The notes: a model not told the origin generated them from the sequence alone. DNA of 64,000 nucleotides from Guptibacillus spartinae (GCF_028610625.1 NZ_JAQQWU010000003.1:375380-439379); one strand, 5' to 3'. Numbered from the stretch's first letter, positions 16,527 to 25,225 are shown. Program-made: numbers and translations.

Positions 16527-17120
16527 ATGATAAAGACGATTCAACAGACCATTGTTTCGAGAAGAACAATTCGAAAATTTCAGCCCGACGATATCCCACT
16601 ACATCGAATCGTAGACATTCTTGAAGATGCGAAATGGGCGCCCAATCACAAGTTACGAGAACCATGGGAAGTGAAGTTATATAAAGGGGAGGGGAGAGGC
16701 CAGCTGATTGAGTCAATTCAGAAAAGTGTGGCTCGCACCGAACCTGACGAAGAAAAATCAAAGAAAAAACAAACAAAGATCAATCAGTTCATTAGTGATA
16801 TACCCATTCATCTTGTTGTGACAATAAAAGCTCCGGCATCTGAAAAGGAGCATCATGAGGATTTTGCTGCAACGTGTGCCTTCATTCAAAATATACAGCT
16901 TCTTTCTTGGTCGAAAGGACTAGGAGTCGTTTGGAAAACTAATGACTTTATTTTTGATCCGGAATTTCGAGATGAGCTTGGCTTTCAACGTGATGATATT
17001 ATTGTAGGTATGCTTCATATTGGCAAACCTGCTCATGTACCTAAACCAAAAGAACGTCAATCTATTAAGGGCAAATTAACGATATGTGATCAGGCAGTAA
17101 AAAAGCAGCAATCCTTTTAA
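16527..17120 (+). CDS. Nitroreductase family protein, Fur-controlled (YfhC-like)
   Basis: 197 aa FMN-dependent nitroreductase fold. The N-terminal SRRTIRKFQPDDIP gives the phosphate-binding arginines, APNHKLREPWEV follows, and the C-terminal GVVWKTNDFIF / GMLHIGKP is typical of the family. It most resembles the YfhC/YdgI group; in B. subtilis yfhC belongs to the Fur regulon, agreeing with the perfect Fur box upstream. A role in iron release from chelates or flavin-based redox adaptation is an inference. Only GGAAAGGTGC-like bases lie before the ATG. It ends at a strong bidirectional terminator. Confidence 0.88.
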   Translation: MIKTIQQTIVSRRTIRKFQPDDIPLHRIVDILEDAKWAPNHKLREPWEVKLYKGEGRGQLIESIQKSVARTEPDEEKSKKKQTKINQFISDIPIHLVVTIKAPASEKEHHEDFAATCAFIQNIQLLSWSKGLGVVWKTNDFIFDPEFRDELGFQRDDIIVGMLHIGKPAHVPKPKERQSIKGKLTICDQAVKKQQSF

Positions 17121-17142
17121 GTTGAAAAGGATTGCTGCTTTT
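17101..17142. terminator. Strong bidirectional terminator
   Basis: A perfect 18-bp stem (17101-17118 with 17125-17142), 6-nt loop. It serves the nitroreductase and the convergent cstA gene. Confidence 0.9.
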
Positions 17143-17144
17143 TC

Positions 17145-18587
17145 TTATGCGACTTGTTCGATCGGAACCATCTTTCTTTTGCGAGCCTTCCATAGCTGAT
17201 AACCAAACCATCCTGCAGTTACACAGGTAATGACCCCACCTAAGACCATTGAAATGTTGTATGGAAGTTGAAAACCTTCTGGTGCAAGGAAAAGATACGT
17301 TGAAACGGTCATAGTCATGAAAAGAGCTGGCAGACTACAGATCCAATGGAATTTTTGTTTTCTAACAAGATACATTGCTGCTGTCCATAGCATGACAGTG
17401 GCTACCAATTGATTTGTAAAACCAACGTACCGCCATAGGAACGTATAGTCAATTTGCGTCAATAGAAAAGTTGGTGTTGCAACTGCCGCAGTTAGAAGAA
17501 GCGTCTTTCCTTTGCCATCAGCAGCTGTTGAAGATCCTTTTTTAGTAAATAAATCCGCTAGCATCATACGAGAAGAGCGAAGGGATGTATCGCCTGTTGT
17601 AATTGGAAGAATGATGACACCCACAATGGCAAGGACTCCTCCAAATGTACCTAGTAGTGAAGAACTTATTTCGTTTACCACACCAGACGGACCTCCAGCA
17701 GCAAGGGCACCTTGAAGTCCACCTGTACTTCCGAAGAATGTCATACCAGCTGCTGCCCAAATTAATGCAATGACACCTTCAGCAATCATAGCTCCGTAAA
17801 AAACTTTTTTTCCGTCGCTCTCACGTTTCATTGTTCTTGCAATGATCGGACTTTGTGTTGAATGAAAACCTGAAATGGCTCCGCAAGATACGGTAATCAT
17901 TAAGAGTGGCCATAACGGTAAATTATCCGGATGAAGGTTTGAGAACGTCAAATTCGGGATAGGATTATCCATAAAGAATAATCCAATTGCAATGGAAACA
18001 GCCATCATGATAAGAATAACCCCAAAAATAGGATAAATTCGACCGATGATTTTATTGACTGGTAGAATGGCTGCTAGTACAAAATAAGCAAAAATAAGTA
18101 GTAAGCTCATCGTAAAACTGAGTGGTGTTACTTGTGCCATCAACTGGGCAGGACCTGCTGTAAACGCGGCAGCTACTAGGATCATTAGCACGATCGAAAT
18201 GATGTTGATTGTTCCCTTAGCTCCTTTTCCGAGATAACGTCCGACAAGTGAAGGATACTGTTCCCCATTATGTCTAAGTGACATCATACCTGAGAAGTAA
18301 TCGTGAACAGCACCTGCAAAAATGGAGCCTACTACAATCCAAATGAACGCTACAGGGCCGTATAATGCACCAAGCACGGCACCAAAGATTGGGCCAAGAC
18401 CTGCTATGTTTAGCAGTTGGATCAAGCTTCCTTTCCACCAGCTCATCGGCATATAATCCATGCCATCTTGCTTTGTATATGCAGGCGTTTCACGATCATC
18501 GTCAATGCCGAAAATTCGTTCAACCACCTTAGAATATACGTAATACCCAACAATTAATAAACAAATCGCTCCGACAAATGTGATCAT
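17145..18587 (-). CDS. cstA: CstA-family carbon starvation transporter
   Basis: 480 aa, about 14-16 hydrophobic segments, CstA N-terminal domain first. Motifs: YYVYSKVVERIFGIDDDRETPA, MSWWKGSLIQLLNIAGLGPIFGA, GSIFAGAVHDYFSGMMSLRHNG, and CGAISGFHSTQSPIIARTM. In E. coli the relatives CstA and BtsT import pyruvate or peptides on carbon depletion, so a pyruvate-like substrate is possible. ATG at 18587 has AAGGAGGCGGG upstream; the longer frame is not supported. A near-perfect cre box about 105 bp upstream fits repression by glucose. It is a short form (shorter than E. coli CstA). Confidence 0.9.
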   Translation of the reverse strand: MITFVGAICLLIVGYYVYSKVVERIFGIDDDRETPAYTKQDGMDYMPMSWWKGSLIQLLNIAGLGPIFGAVLGALYGPVAFIWIVVGSIFAGAVHDYFSGMMSLRHNGEQYPSLVGRYLGKGAKGTINIISIVLMILVAAAFTAGPAQLMAQVTPLSFTMSLLLIFAYFVLAAILPVNKIIGRIYPIFGVILIMMAVSIAIGLFFMDNPIPNLTFSNLHPDNLPLWPLLMITVSCGAISGFHSTQSPIIARTMKRESDGKKVFYGAMIAEGVIALIWAAAGMTFFGSTGGLQGALAAGGPSGVVNEISSSLLGTFGGVLAIVGVIILPITTGDTSLRSSRMMLADLFTKKGSSTAADGKGKTLLLTAAVATPTFLLTQIDYTFLWRYVGFTNQLVATVMLWTAAMYLVRKQKFHWICSLPALFMTMTVSTYLFLAPEGFQLPYNISMVLGGVITCVTAGWFGYQLWKARKRKMVPIEQVA

Positions 18588-18691
18588 GTCTCCCGCCTCC
18601 TTTTGTATGTGTGAAAATATAACATTCATTCTACTCATCACTGAAGAAAAAAACAATAGGATTATTCAGAAAAAATATATTTTTCTATCAA

Positions 18692-18706
18692 TTCAAACGT
18701 TTTCAA
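18692..18706 (-). promoter_or_regulatory. cre-like box upstream of cstA
   Basis: Read on the minus strand, TTGAAAACGTTTGAA matches 14 of 15 cre positions. It is about 105 bp before the cstA start. Confidence 0.6.
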
Positions 18707-18854
18707 ACAAAAATAAGTCATTAGTCTCGGCTTTAGGTGGTAATAAAGTTGTGATTCTACCAAGAAATAACGTTAGAATATTCTTTCTTTTAGTGAGATT
18801 GACAGAATTAAGAGGACAAGTTGCGAATAACTTACCAATATAAAGGATGAAAAT

Positions 18855-18905
18855 ATGAATTTGAGGGTATATAGAGAAGGACGATATCGTCTTTCAATCT
18901 TTTGA
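18855..18905 (+). CDS. Possible 16-aa leader peptide before the acyltransferase
   Basis: ATG behind AAAGGATG encodes MNLRVYREGRYRLSIF. Its TGA stop (18903-18905) overlaps the GAGGAGG ribosome binding site of the acyltransferase. Four of 16 residues are arginine. An 18-bp dyad (18877-18894, AAGGACGAT / ATCGTCTTT) lies inside it and could be an operator. Translation through it would deliver ribosomes to the downstream start. Confidence 0.4.
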   Translation: MNLRVYREGRYRLSIF

Positions 18906-18919
18906 GGAGGTTGTTTTTC

Positions 18920-19897
18920 GTGTCAGAACGTATTGCATACTTCGATAATAGTAAAGCTATCTTAATATTATTAGTTGTTGGCGGTCATCTGCTCACGCCA
19001 TTTATTAATGATTCTCGCTTTCTGTATAGTCTGTATCACGTGATTTTTATTTTTCATATGCCTGCATTTATTTTTTTAGCTGGTTATTTCACTAGAAGAG
19101 CATCGGGAACAAAATATTTTTGGAAAATATTTACGACGTTTTTATTGCCCTATGTGATTTTCCAGGTCGTTTATTCGATTTATTATACAAACCTCTATCA
19201 AAAATCATTTGCAATTGAGTTTCTAACACCAAGATGGGCGATGTGGTTTTTATTGTGTATCGCTGCGTATAAATTGATCTCGCCGATCCTGCTAAAAATG
19301 AAGCCGAGTATATTGCTTCCTTTAAGTATTGGAGCTGGGCTTGCTGTTGGATACTTTGATGTAGAAAGGTTTTTATCACTTGATCGACTTTTTGTTTTCT
19401 TACCTTTCTTTGTCCTTGGGATGGTAATGGGGTGTAGAAAAAAGCCAATTCGATTCCCTTATATAAAATGGATTGCTCCTGTCGTTCTTGGCGGATTATT
19501 CCTACTGTTTTATTTATACAAAATTGAAGGACTAGCTGATCTACTTTACGGTACGTATGTGTATGAATCAAATACCGACTTGTTGATTCGCCTCACGTAT
19601 TACATTGGCACAGCAATCGTCATGTTTTTATTCTTTGCGATGATTCCAGAAGGACCAATGGTATTTACTCCACTAGGTTCAAGAACCTTTGCGATTTATT
19701 TGTTCCACGGCTTCGTGATTAAATGGTTCCTTGAACAGCAGTCTTCAGATGTAATTACAACGATTTGGGGCGTACCATTTATCTTAATCTTTACCTTGTT
19801 CGTCTCTACGATCTTCGCCATGCCGTTTTTCTCGAAACTGCTGGCATTTGATCGATGGTTACCTTCACCAGATAAATTAACTTCAGCAAAAAGATAA
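18920..19897 (+). CDS. Acyltransferase 3 family membrane protein
   Basis: 325 aa with about 10 hydrophobic segments. The Acyl_transf_3 pattern is clear: ERIAYFDNSKAILILLVVGGHLL with the catalytic-type His, FHMPAFIFLAGYFTRR, and RWAMWFLLCIAAYKL. It is similar to the YkrP/YfiQ group of B. subtilis. Such enzymes O-acetylate cell-surface glycans or other extracytoplasmic substrates; the acceptor is unknown. GTG at 18920 follows GAGGAGG at 18904-18910; the TTG at 18902 would overlap it. Confidence 0.87.
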   Translation: MSERIAYFDNSKAILILLVVGGHLLTPFINDSRFLYSLYHVIFIFHMPAFIFLAGYFTRRASGTKYFWKIFTTFLLPYVIFQVVYSIYYTNLYQKSFAIEFLTPRWAMWFLLCIAAYKLISPILLKMKPSILLPLSIGAGLAVGYFDVERFLSLDRLFVFLPFFVLGMVMGCRKKPIRFPYIKWIAPVVLGGLFLLFYLYKIEGLADLLYGTYVYESNTDLLIRLTYYIGTAIVMFLFFAMIPEGPMVFTPLGSRTFAIYLFHGFVIKWFLEQQSSDVITTIWGVPFILIFTLFVSTIFAMPFFSKLLAFDRWLPSPDKLTSAKR

Positions 19898-19898
19898 A

Positions 19899-19937
19899 AA
19901 ATTGGCCTGCGCATGTTAAGCGCAGGCCAATTTTTTT
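19899..19937 (+). terminator. Intrinsic terminator
   Basis: A 14-bp perfect stem AAATTGGCCTGCGC / GCGCAGGCCAATTT with a 7-nt loop and seven T residues. It can also serve the convergent HxlR gene. Confidence 0.9.
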
Positions 19938-20304
19938 AGGCTTTCATCGTATCTCGTTCTTCAGGTTGCAAAAGCACATCTTCTTTACAAGGATACGTTT
20001 TTTCAATGTGTTGCTCGCCCCAGGAGCAGAGCGAATCGAGAATCTCTTTTAAGGACCATCCGTAGTCCGTAAGTGAATATTCCACTTTAGGTGGAATTTG
20101 GTTATATACTTTTCTTAATATTACCCCATCATCTTCTAATTCACGTAGCTGCTGTGTCAGCATTTTTTGGGTAATACCAGGCATTAATTTCTTTAGTCCA
20201 CCGGTTCGTTTCGTACCTTCAATCAAGTGACAGAGTATGACGACCTTCCACTTTCCTCCAATCACTTCGAGGGCAGCTTCGACAGGGATATTATATTTTT
20301 TCAT
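19936..20304 (-). CDS. HxlR family transcriptional regulator
   Basis: 122 aa winged-helix MarR/HxlR type. Signature VIGGKWKVVILCHLIEGTKRTGGLKKLMPGITQKMLTQQLRELEDDGVI, with the family's C-terminal YSLTDYGWSLKEILDSLCSWG. A Cys in ILCHLIEG and one in LCSWG could sense redox or electrophile stress, as in YodB/HypR-type members, but none is at the canonical N-terminal position. It stands alone; the target is not adjacent except possibly itself. Confidence 0.88.
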   Translation of the reverse strand: MKKYNIPVEAALEVIGGKWKVVILCHLIEGTKRTGGLKKLMPGITQKMLTQQLRELEDDGVILRKVYNQIPPKVEYSLTDYGWSLKEILDSLCSWGEQHIEKTYPCKEDVLLQPEERDTMKA

Positions 20305-20583
20305 CGTATATACTCCTTACGCATAATTTTGTTTCCTTCTATTTATATATCCTATCACCTATGAGGAAATTTAACCAGAAAAGTGATGACACACCCGGGA
20401 GGTTTTCCAGTATCTAAAAAACCGATTAAAATTCTACGCTCTTGTTAAAATAAGTTACACTAGAGAAGAATTAATGAAATCGTAATACTTTCTTTAGAAA
20501 ACACTAATCTTTATTCTTTAAGATAGAACCGACCCACAAAAATAAGCTGGTAACAATTTGTTTCACACTAGAGGTGACTTTCT

Positions 20584-21273
20584 ATGGCAGAAAAAATTCT
20601 ACTTGTGGATGATGAAGAAGCGATTCTTGATGTTAGTTCAAGATATCTAGAACGTGATGGATATGTCGTTATAACTGCTAGTAATGGAGAAGAAGCAATA
20701 ACAAAATGGAAGACAGAACAACCTGATCTAATTGTTCTTGATCTGATGATGCCAGTTAAAGATGGAATGGAAACAGCCGAGGAGATAAGGGAAGTGGACG
20801 ATGTTCCCATTATGATGTTAACTGCGTTAGGACAGGAGCGGGATCGTTTGTTAGGGTTAACGATCGGGGCGGATGATTATTTAACAAAGCCATTTAGTCC
20901 AAGGGAACTTGTTTTACGCGTTCGAAATATTTTACGACGCACGAAGCGTCAACCTGTACAATCAACTATTATGAGTTTTGGAGAGCTAATGATTGATGAA
21001 TCGAAACGATTGGTGACCGTAGCTGATAAAGAAGTTGATCTAACCGTTAAAGAATTTGATCTTCTTTATTTACTAGCTAGCCATCCAACTCGTGTTTTCC
21101 CCCGTTCACAATTAATTGAAGCGATTTGGGGCTACGAATTCGATGGAGATGGCAATACGATCAATGTTCACATTAGAAGACTTCGAGAGAAAATAGAGAA
21201 GGATTCAGCTACCCCGAAATGGATAAAGACGGTATGGGGGATCGGGTATAAGTTTGAGGGAGAACCGTCATGA
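20584..21273 (+). CDS. OmpR-family response regulator
   Basis: 229 aa. Receiver domain with the acidic pocket LVDDEE and phospho-acceptor Asp53 in LDLMMP, Thr in MLTALG and Lys in TKPFSP. The C-terminal winged helix ends HIRRLREKIE...TVWGIGYKFE. It overlaps the histidine kinase by 4 bp (ATGA) and is followed by a membrane-anchored MsrA-MsrB fusion. The operon therefore suggests sensing of envelope or oxidative stress with control of methionine sulfoxide repair, an inference from context. A strong ribosome binding site GAGGTGA precedes the ATG. Confidence 0.95.
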   Translation: MAEKILLVDDEEAILDVSSRYLERDGYVVITASNGEEAITKWKTEQPDLIVLDLMMPVKDGMETAEEIREVDDVPIMMLTALGQERDRLLGLTIGADDYLTKPFSPRELVLRVRNILRRTKRQPVQSTIMSFGELMIDESKRLVTVADKEVDLTVKEFDLLYLLASHPTRVFPRSQLIEAIWGYEFDGDGNTINVHIRRLREKIEKDSATPKWIKTVWGIGYKFEGEPS

Positions 21274-22313
21274 AGCTTCGAACGATGCTCATGCTTGCTA
21301 ATGGGATATCGATTGCGATTATTTTAGTCTTTCTCATAATCAGTTATGTCAGAATGGTCTTGTCACCAGAGGTCATTCTCACTTTGACCGTTATTACAGT
21401 TGGAGCTGGTTCTCTTTCCATGTTGGCTCATTTTTTCTTCACTTCTCAAATTCTAAAATCAGTGAACCAGATGACGGAGGAGACCAGTCGCATTGCAGAC
21501 GGAAATTTTGATGTAACAATTAGGGAGAAAGGTCCGCAAGAAATACAAGAGCTGGCTCAACATTTTAATAGTATGTCGGAAAAATTAAATCGAATGTTTT
21601 CTGAATTGAAGCGTTCTGAGGAATATAAAACGGAATTAATCGCCAATGTTTCGCATGACCTTAGAACACCGGTTTCATCAATTCGTTCTTTCGCAGAAGC
21701 TTTACAAGATGGGGTTGTCACTGATGAGAAAACGCAGAGGCTGTATCTTGAGACGATCGAAAGAGAGACAGAGCGATTAAGTCATTTAATTGAAGAACTC
21801 TTAACCTTATCCCAGCTTGAAAGTGGAACATCCGTTTACGATCCAGAGTGGGTTCATCCTGATGTCATTCTTGTTGAAACGTTACAGCAGTTTGATCGTA
21901 GGATTCAAGAAAGGGATATTGAGCTTTCCGTGCATATCGATGATAAGTTGGGGGTCATTCCGATGATGCCTGATCAGATTAAACGCGTATTAACGAATTT
22001 GATTCAAAATGCCATTGTTTTCTCTCCCGATCATTCCACCATTACGATTTCATTGAAAAAGAGAGAGACTGAGGCTGTCTTTTTCATTAAAGATCAAGGA
22101 AGTGGCATCCCAGAAGCAGAAGTAGACCGGATCTTTGATCGCTTTTATAGGGTGGAAAAATCTCGAAATACGAAATTTGGAGGATCTGGTTTAGGTCTTG
22201 CGATATCGCGACAGCTGATTGAGCTTCATGGTGGTAAGCTAGGTGTTGAAAGCTCTGTAGGAGAAGGCAGTGAATTCTGGTTTATGCTTCCATTAGAAAT
22301 AAAGGAGGAATAA
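21270..22313 (+). CDS. Sensor histidine kinase
   Basis: 347 aa. Two membrane helices (about residues 8-28 and 36-58) are separated by only a few residues, so there is practically no extracellular sensor domain. HAMP (about 60-112), HisKA with phospho-acceptor His129 in NVSHDLRTPVSS, and HATPase with N box (NLIQNAIVFS), DQGSGIPEAE and GGSGLGLAIS follow. Such intramembrane-sensing kinases detect envelope perturbation or use accessory proteins. It overlaps the regulator by 4 bp and lies 3 bp before the MsrAB gene. Confidence 0.95.
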   Translation: MKLRTMLMLANGISIAIILVFLIISYVRMVLSPEVILTLTVITVGAGSLSMLAHFFFTSQILKSVNQMTEETSRIADGNFDVTIREKGPQEIQELAQHFNSMSEKLNRMFSELKRSEEYKTELIANVSHDLRTPVSSIRSFAEALQDGVVTDEKTQRLYLETIERETERLSHLIEELLTLSQLESGTSVYDPEWVHPDVILVETLQQFDRRIQERDIELSVHIDDKLGVIPMMPDQIKRVLTNLIQNAIVFSPDHSTITISLKKRETEAVFFIKDQGSGIPEAEVDRIFDRFYRVEKSRNTKFGGSGLGLAISRQLIELHGGKLGVESSVGEGSEFWFMLPLEIKEE

Positions 22314-22316
22314 CAG

Positions 22317-23441
22317 ATGAAAATAACAAGGTGGATTCTATTGGCTGGTATAGCCGCTGTTTTGGTTTTTACTTTGCCGAAATTATATGATGTGATCTTT
22401 AAACGTTCATATGGAAGTGAACCGGCTCAAGCGGTTCAGGACAATGAAGCGGTAGCCACTTTTGCTGGAGGTTGTTTCTGGTGTATGGAACCACCATTTG
22501 AAAAGTTAGATGGCGTACGAGAAGCCGTCTCTGGCTATATTGGAGGCGAAACGGAGAACCCTTCTTATAAAGAAGTATCTTCAGGGGGGACCGGTCATGT
22601 TGAAGCCGTTCAAGTATACTATGATCCTTCTGTTGTTAGCTATGAGACACTTTTAGATGTTTTTTGGAGACAAATTGATCCGACAGATGATGAAGGGCAG
22701 TTTGTCGATCGGGGCGATCAATACTTATCGGGAATCTTTTATCACAATGAAGAGCAAAAATCGGCTGCAATGCAGTCGAAACAGGAGATTGAGGATTCAG
22801 GAAGGTTCGATAAAGAGATTGTCACTCCGATTGAAGAAGCAACGACCTTCTACGTAGCGGAGGATTATCACCAAGATTATTATAAAGAAAATGAATTTCG
22901 CTATAAATTTTACCGAGAAAACTCTGGTCGTGATCAGTTTCTTGAAAAAGCGTGGGGAGATGATCGCGAAGTAGACATCCCTAAATCGAAGTCCGTTTCG
23001 TATACTGATCAAGAATTAAAAGAGATGCTCACACCAATTCAATACAGCGTCACGCAGGAAGACGATACGGAAAAAGCGTTTGAAAATGAATACTGGGATA
23101 ATAAAGAAGAAGGCATTTATGTTGATATTGTTTCAGGCGAGCCGCTTTTTAGCTCGATTGATAAATACGAATCAGGTACTGGTTGGCCAAGTTTCACTAA
23201 GCCACTAGTGCCAGAGAACATTGTAGAAAAAGAAGACAAAAGTTGGTTTTCCGTTCGAACGGAAGTAAGAAGTAAAGGAGCAGACTCCCATCTTGGTCAT
23301 GTGTTTGAAGATGGGCCTGAGCCTACGGGTCTTCGCTATTGTCTAAACTCTGCTGCTCTTAAATTTATACCGAAAGATGAAATGGAAGAGAGAGGATATG
23401 GTGAATTCGTACGTATATTTGATGAGGAGGCAGAATCGTAA
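22317..23441 (+). CDS. msrAB: Membrane-anchored MsrA-MsrB fusion, methionine sulfoxide reductase
   Basis: 374 aa. An N-terminal uncleaved signal anchor (about residues 5-22) places both catalytic domains outside the membrane. MsrA (about 45-205) has the catalytic GGCFWCME motif, Cys53 and Cys56. MsrB (about 225-365) ends with [11 protein letters not shown], catalytic Cys342; the zinc CxxC pairs of many MsrB proteins are missing. It reduces S- and R-methionine sulfoxide in exported proteins. Co-transcribed with the two-component pair upstream (3-bp gap, AAAGGAGG site). In Bacillus the cytoplasmic msrA and msrB are separate genes, so this anchored fusion is a distinct envelope form. Confidence 0.93.
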   Translation: MKITRWILLAGIAAVLVFTLPKLYDVIFKRSYGSEPAQAVQDNEAVATFAGGCFWCMEPPFEKLDGVREAVSGYIGGETENPSYKEVSSGGTGHVEAVQVYYDPSVVSYETLLDVFWRQIDPTDDEGQFVDRGDQYLSGIFYHNEEQKSAAMQSKQEIEDSGRFDKEIVTPIEEATTFYVAEDYHQDYYKENEFRYKFYRENSGRDQFLEKAWGDDREVDIPKSKSVSYTDQELKEMLTPIQYSVTQEDDTEKAFENEYWDNKEEGIYVDIVSGEPLFSSIDKYESGTGWPSFTKPLVPENIVEKEDKSWFSVRTEVRSKGADSHLGHVFEDGPEPTGLRYCLNSAALKFIPKDEMEERGYGEFVRIFDEEAES

Positions 23442-23458
23442 GCGATTCTGCTTTTTTT
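23430..23458 (+). terminator. Intrinsic terminator after msrAB
   Basis: Stem GCAGAATCG / CGATTCTGC with a TAAG loop containing the msrAB stop codon, then a T run. Confidence 0.88.
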
Positions 23459-23544
23459 CATTCTACAGGGATACAATATAGTAAACGAGGGTTGCGAATA
23501 TACGGCGAGGGGTATATAATTCAGAGCATGTGAGGTGAAGAAAC

Positions 23545-23913
23545 ATGGAAAACAAAAAAGCGGATGGACGAGTGCAGCAGCTTTTAGCAAATGAACGAAC
23601 GTTTCTAGCCTGGGTTCGCACTTCCATTGCGATTATAGGAATAGGTTTTCTAACAGCGAGTTTACATTTTACAAGAGCCGCTGGAGAACGTGCAGATGAC
23701 CAGGTGGCAGTTTTCATTAGTTTTTCATCGTTATTATTTGGCTTGTTGACAATCGCTGGAGGAGCTGTGCAGTTCTATCGGACGAAAAAACGCATTTTAA
23801 AATTCGAGGTGCCTTCCTCTTCATGGATCGTGGTGTTTTTACTTGTCGTTGTCATGTTAATGATTGGTCTAATCGCCACCTACTTTATTATTCAAGTCAA
23901 TTGGCTTTCTTAA
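23545..23913 (+). CDS. DUF202 / YidH family membrane protein
   Basis: 122 aa with three membrane helices (about 30-50, 60-80 and 97-118). The N-terminal LLANERTFLAWVRTSIAIIGIGFLTASL is the DUF202 signature. Function is unestablished; family members are inner-membrane proteins. GAGGTGAAGAAAC precedes the ATG. It lies directly before the CstR-controlled sulfur locus but has its own upstream region, and the CstR promoter starts 8 bp after its stop, so it is probably not in that operon. Confidence 0.85.
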   Translation: MENKKADGRVQQLLANERTFLAWVRTSIAIIGIGFLTASLHFTRAAGERADDQVAVFISFSSLLFGLLTIAGGAVQFYRTKKRILKFEVPSSSWIVVFLLVVVMLMIGLIATYFIIQVNWLS

Positions 23914-23920
23914 GAGGGTG

Positions 23921-23962
23921 TTGACATTCTATATAGATACGTTATAATACCCCTATAGGTAT
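23921..23962 (+). promoter_or_regulatory. Promoter of the sulfur operon with CstR-like operator
   Basis: TTGACA (23921-23926), 16-bp spacer, TATAAT (23943-23948). ATACCCCTATAGGTAT (23947-23962), an inverted repeat of the ATACCCC type, overlaps the -10 end. Repression by CstR and release by persulfide is expected. Confidence 0.75.
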
Positions 23963-24011
23963 TTAAAACACAAACGAAATTGATTCACCGATAAATTTTT
24001 TTACTTGATTT

Positions 24012-24029
24012 TATACCCTTAGGGGTATA
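24012..24029 (+). promoter_or_regulatory. Second CstR-like operator
   Basis: TATACCCTTAGGGGTATA, an 18-bp near-perfect palindrome, lies 20 bp before the cstR start, inside the leader. Confidence 0.75.
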
Positions 24030-24048
24030 TAGTGAGGAGGGTATCACA

Positions 24049-24309
24049 ATGAAATACGATAAAGCCGTTATGAATCGATTGAAGCGTATTGAAGGTCAAC
24101 TGCGCGGAGTGATCCAGATGATGGAGCAAGAGAAGAGCTGCGAAGAAATTGTCACGCAACTTTCCGCAACGCGTTCTGGCATTGATCGTTCCATTGGACT
24201 AATCGTAAGTTCGAATCTTGAACAGTGTCTTCACAAACAGATTGAGCAAGGAGAATCGACTGATGATGTTGTGAAAGAAGCTGTTAACCTTTTAGTAAGA
24301 AGTCGATAA
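24049..24309 (+). CDS. cstR: Persulfide-sensing repressor CstR (CsoR/FrmR family)
   Basis: 86 aa all-helical DUF156 protein. Cys31 (EKSCEEIV) and Cys60 (LEQCLHKQ) are exactly the pair that forms di- or trisulfide links in Staphylococcus aureus CstR. The histidine that makes a CsoR copper site is Asn56 here, which argues against a copper sensor. It corresponds in position to B. subtilis yrkD. Operators of the ATACCCC/GGGGTAT type lie before it and before two downstream genes, and the whole operon encodes sulfane-sulfur handling proteins. Confidence 0.93.
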   Translation: MKYDKAVMNRLKRIEGQLRGVIQMMEQEKSCEEIVTQLSATRSGIDRSIGLIVSSNLEQCLHKQIEQGESTDDVVKEAVNLLVRSR

Positions 24310-24328
24310 CAAAAAAATTTAACACAAT

Positions 24329-24348
24329 ATATACCCTGTGGTGTATAT
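24329..24348 (+). promoter_or_regulatory. Third CstR-like operator
   Basis: Imperfect palindrome ATATACCCTGTGGTGTATAT between cstR and the yrkE-type gene, just upstream of its AGGAGG ribosome binding site. Confidence 0.6.
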
Positions 24349-24362
24349 GAGGAGGATATAAA

Positions 24363-24842
24363 ATGAGTGAACAGAAAAAAACAACGATTGTTTTATTTAG
24401 TGGAGATTACGATAAAGCAATGGCTGCTTACATTATCGCTAATGGTGCCGCCGCTTATGATCATGAGGTAACGATTTTCCATACATTCTGGGGCTTAAAC
24501 GCTCTTCGTAAAGATCAGCAAGTAGACGTTAATAAAGGTTTTCTAGAGAAAATGTTTGGGAAAATGATGCCACGTGGCGCTGATAAAATGGGCCTTTCCA
24601 AAATGAACTATGGTGGAATGGGTAAGAAAATGATTAAGAACGTTATTAAAAAGCATAATGTAACAGAACTTCCACAGCTTATTGAACTTGCACAAGAACA
24701 GGAAGTGAAGCTTGTTGCTTGTACAATGACAATGGATTTGCTAGGCCTACAAAAAGATGAGCTGTTAGAAGAAATCGATTATGCAGGTGTTGCTGCTTAT
24801 CTCGGTGATGCTGAAGATGGTAACGTCAATCTCTTTATTTAA
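24363..24842 (+). CDS. yrkE: DsrE/DsrF/DrsH-like protein (YrkE)
   Basis: 159 aa of the DsrE/F/DrsH-like family. N-terminal TTIVLFSGDYDKAMAAYIIANGAAAYDHEVTIFHTFWGLNAL; the conserved Cys lies in KLVACTMTMDLLGL (about residue 120), where these proteins carry sulfane sulfur for relay. Expected to accept or donate persulfide sulfur in the cytoplasm together with the TusA and rhodanese proteins of the operon. Same gene order as yrkD-yrkE in B. subtilis. The ATG follows AGGAGGATATAAA. Confidence 0.9.
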   Translation: MSEQKKTTIVLFSGDYDKAMAAYIIANGAAAYDHEVTIFHTFWGLNALRKDQQVDVNKGFLEKMFGKMMPRGADKMGLSKMNYGGMGKKMIKNVIKKHNVTELPQLIELAQEQEVKLVACTMTMDLLGLQKDELLEEIDYAGVAAYLGDAEDGNVNLFI

Positions 24843-24854
24843 GGAGTGATAGTA

Positions 24855-25214
24855 ATGGAACTGATCATCATAGCTATCATTGTGGTAGCAGCATGGTTTA
24901 TTTATAAAAAGGTAGGAGCAGGAAAAGGTGTAACAACGATCACTTCTGAGCAGGCAAAAGCAAAGTTTAACGACCGCAATGTCCAATTTATCGATGTGCG
25001 TACACCTGGGGAATACAAAGGACAAAAAGTAAAACAATTTAAAAATATGCCACTCAATCAACTGAGCAAACGATCAAAAGAGCTAGATCCGAATAAAGAA
25101 GTTGTTGTGATCTGTCAAAGTGGTATGAGAAGTTCAAAAGCCTGCGGAGAATTGAAGAGACAGGGATTCACATCTGTTTATAATGTTCGCGGCGGAATGA
25201 ATATGTGGAAATAG
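24855..25214 (+). CDS. Membrane-anchored rhodanese-like protein
   Basis: 119 aa. An N-terminal helix (about residues 2-18, LIIIAIIVVAAWFIY) anchors a single rhodanese domain. The active-site loop is CQSGMRSSKA, so the sulfur-accepting Cys is present. N-in/C-in or C-out topology cannot be settled from the sequence. It is expected to move sulfane sulfur at the membrane. ATG at 24855 follows AAGGAGTGA. It has no counterpart at this spot in the B. subtilis yrk cluster as I remember it. Confidence 0.88.
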   Translation: MELIIIAIIVVAAWFIYKKVGAGKGVTTITSEQAKAKFNDRNVQFIDVRTPGEYKGQKVKQFKNMPLNQLSKRSKELDPNKEVVVICQSGMRSSKACGELKRQGFTSVYNVRGGMNMWK

Positions 25215-25225
25215 GGGGAGATCTA

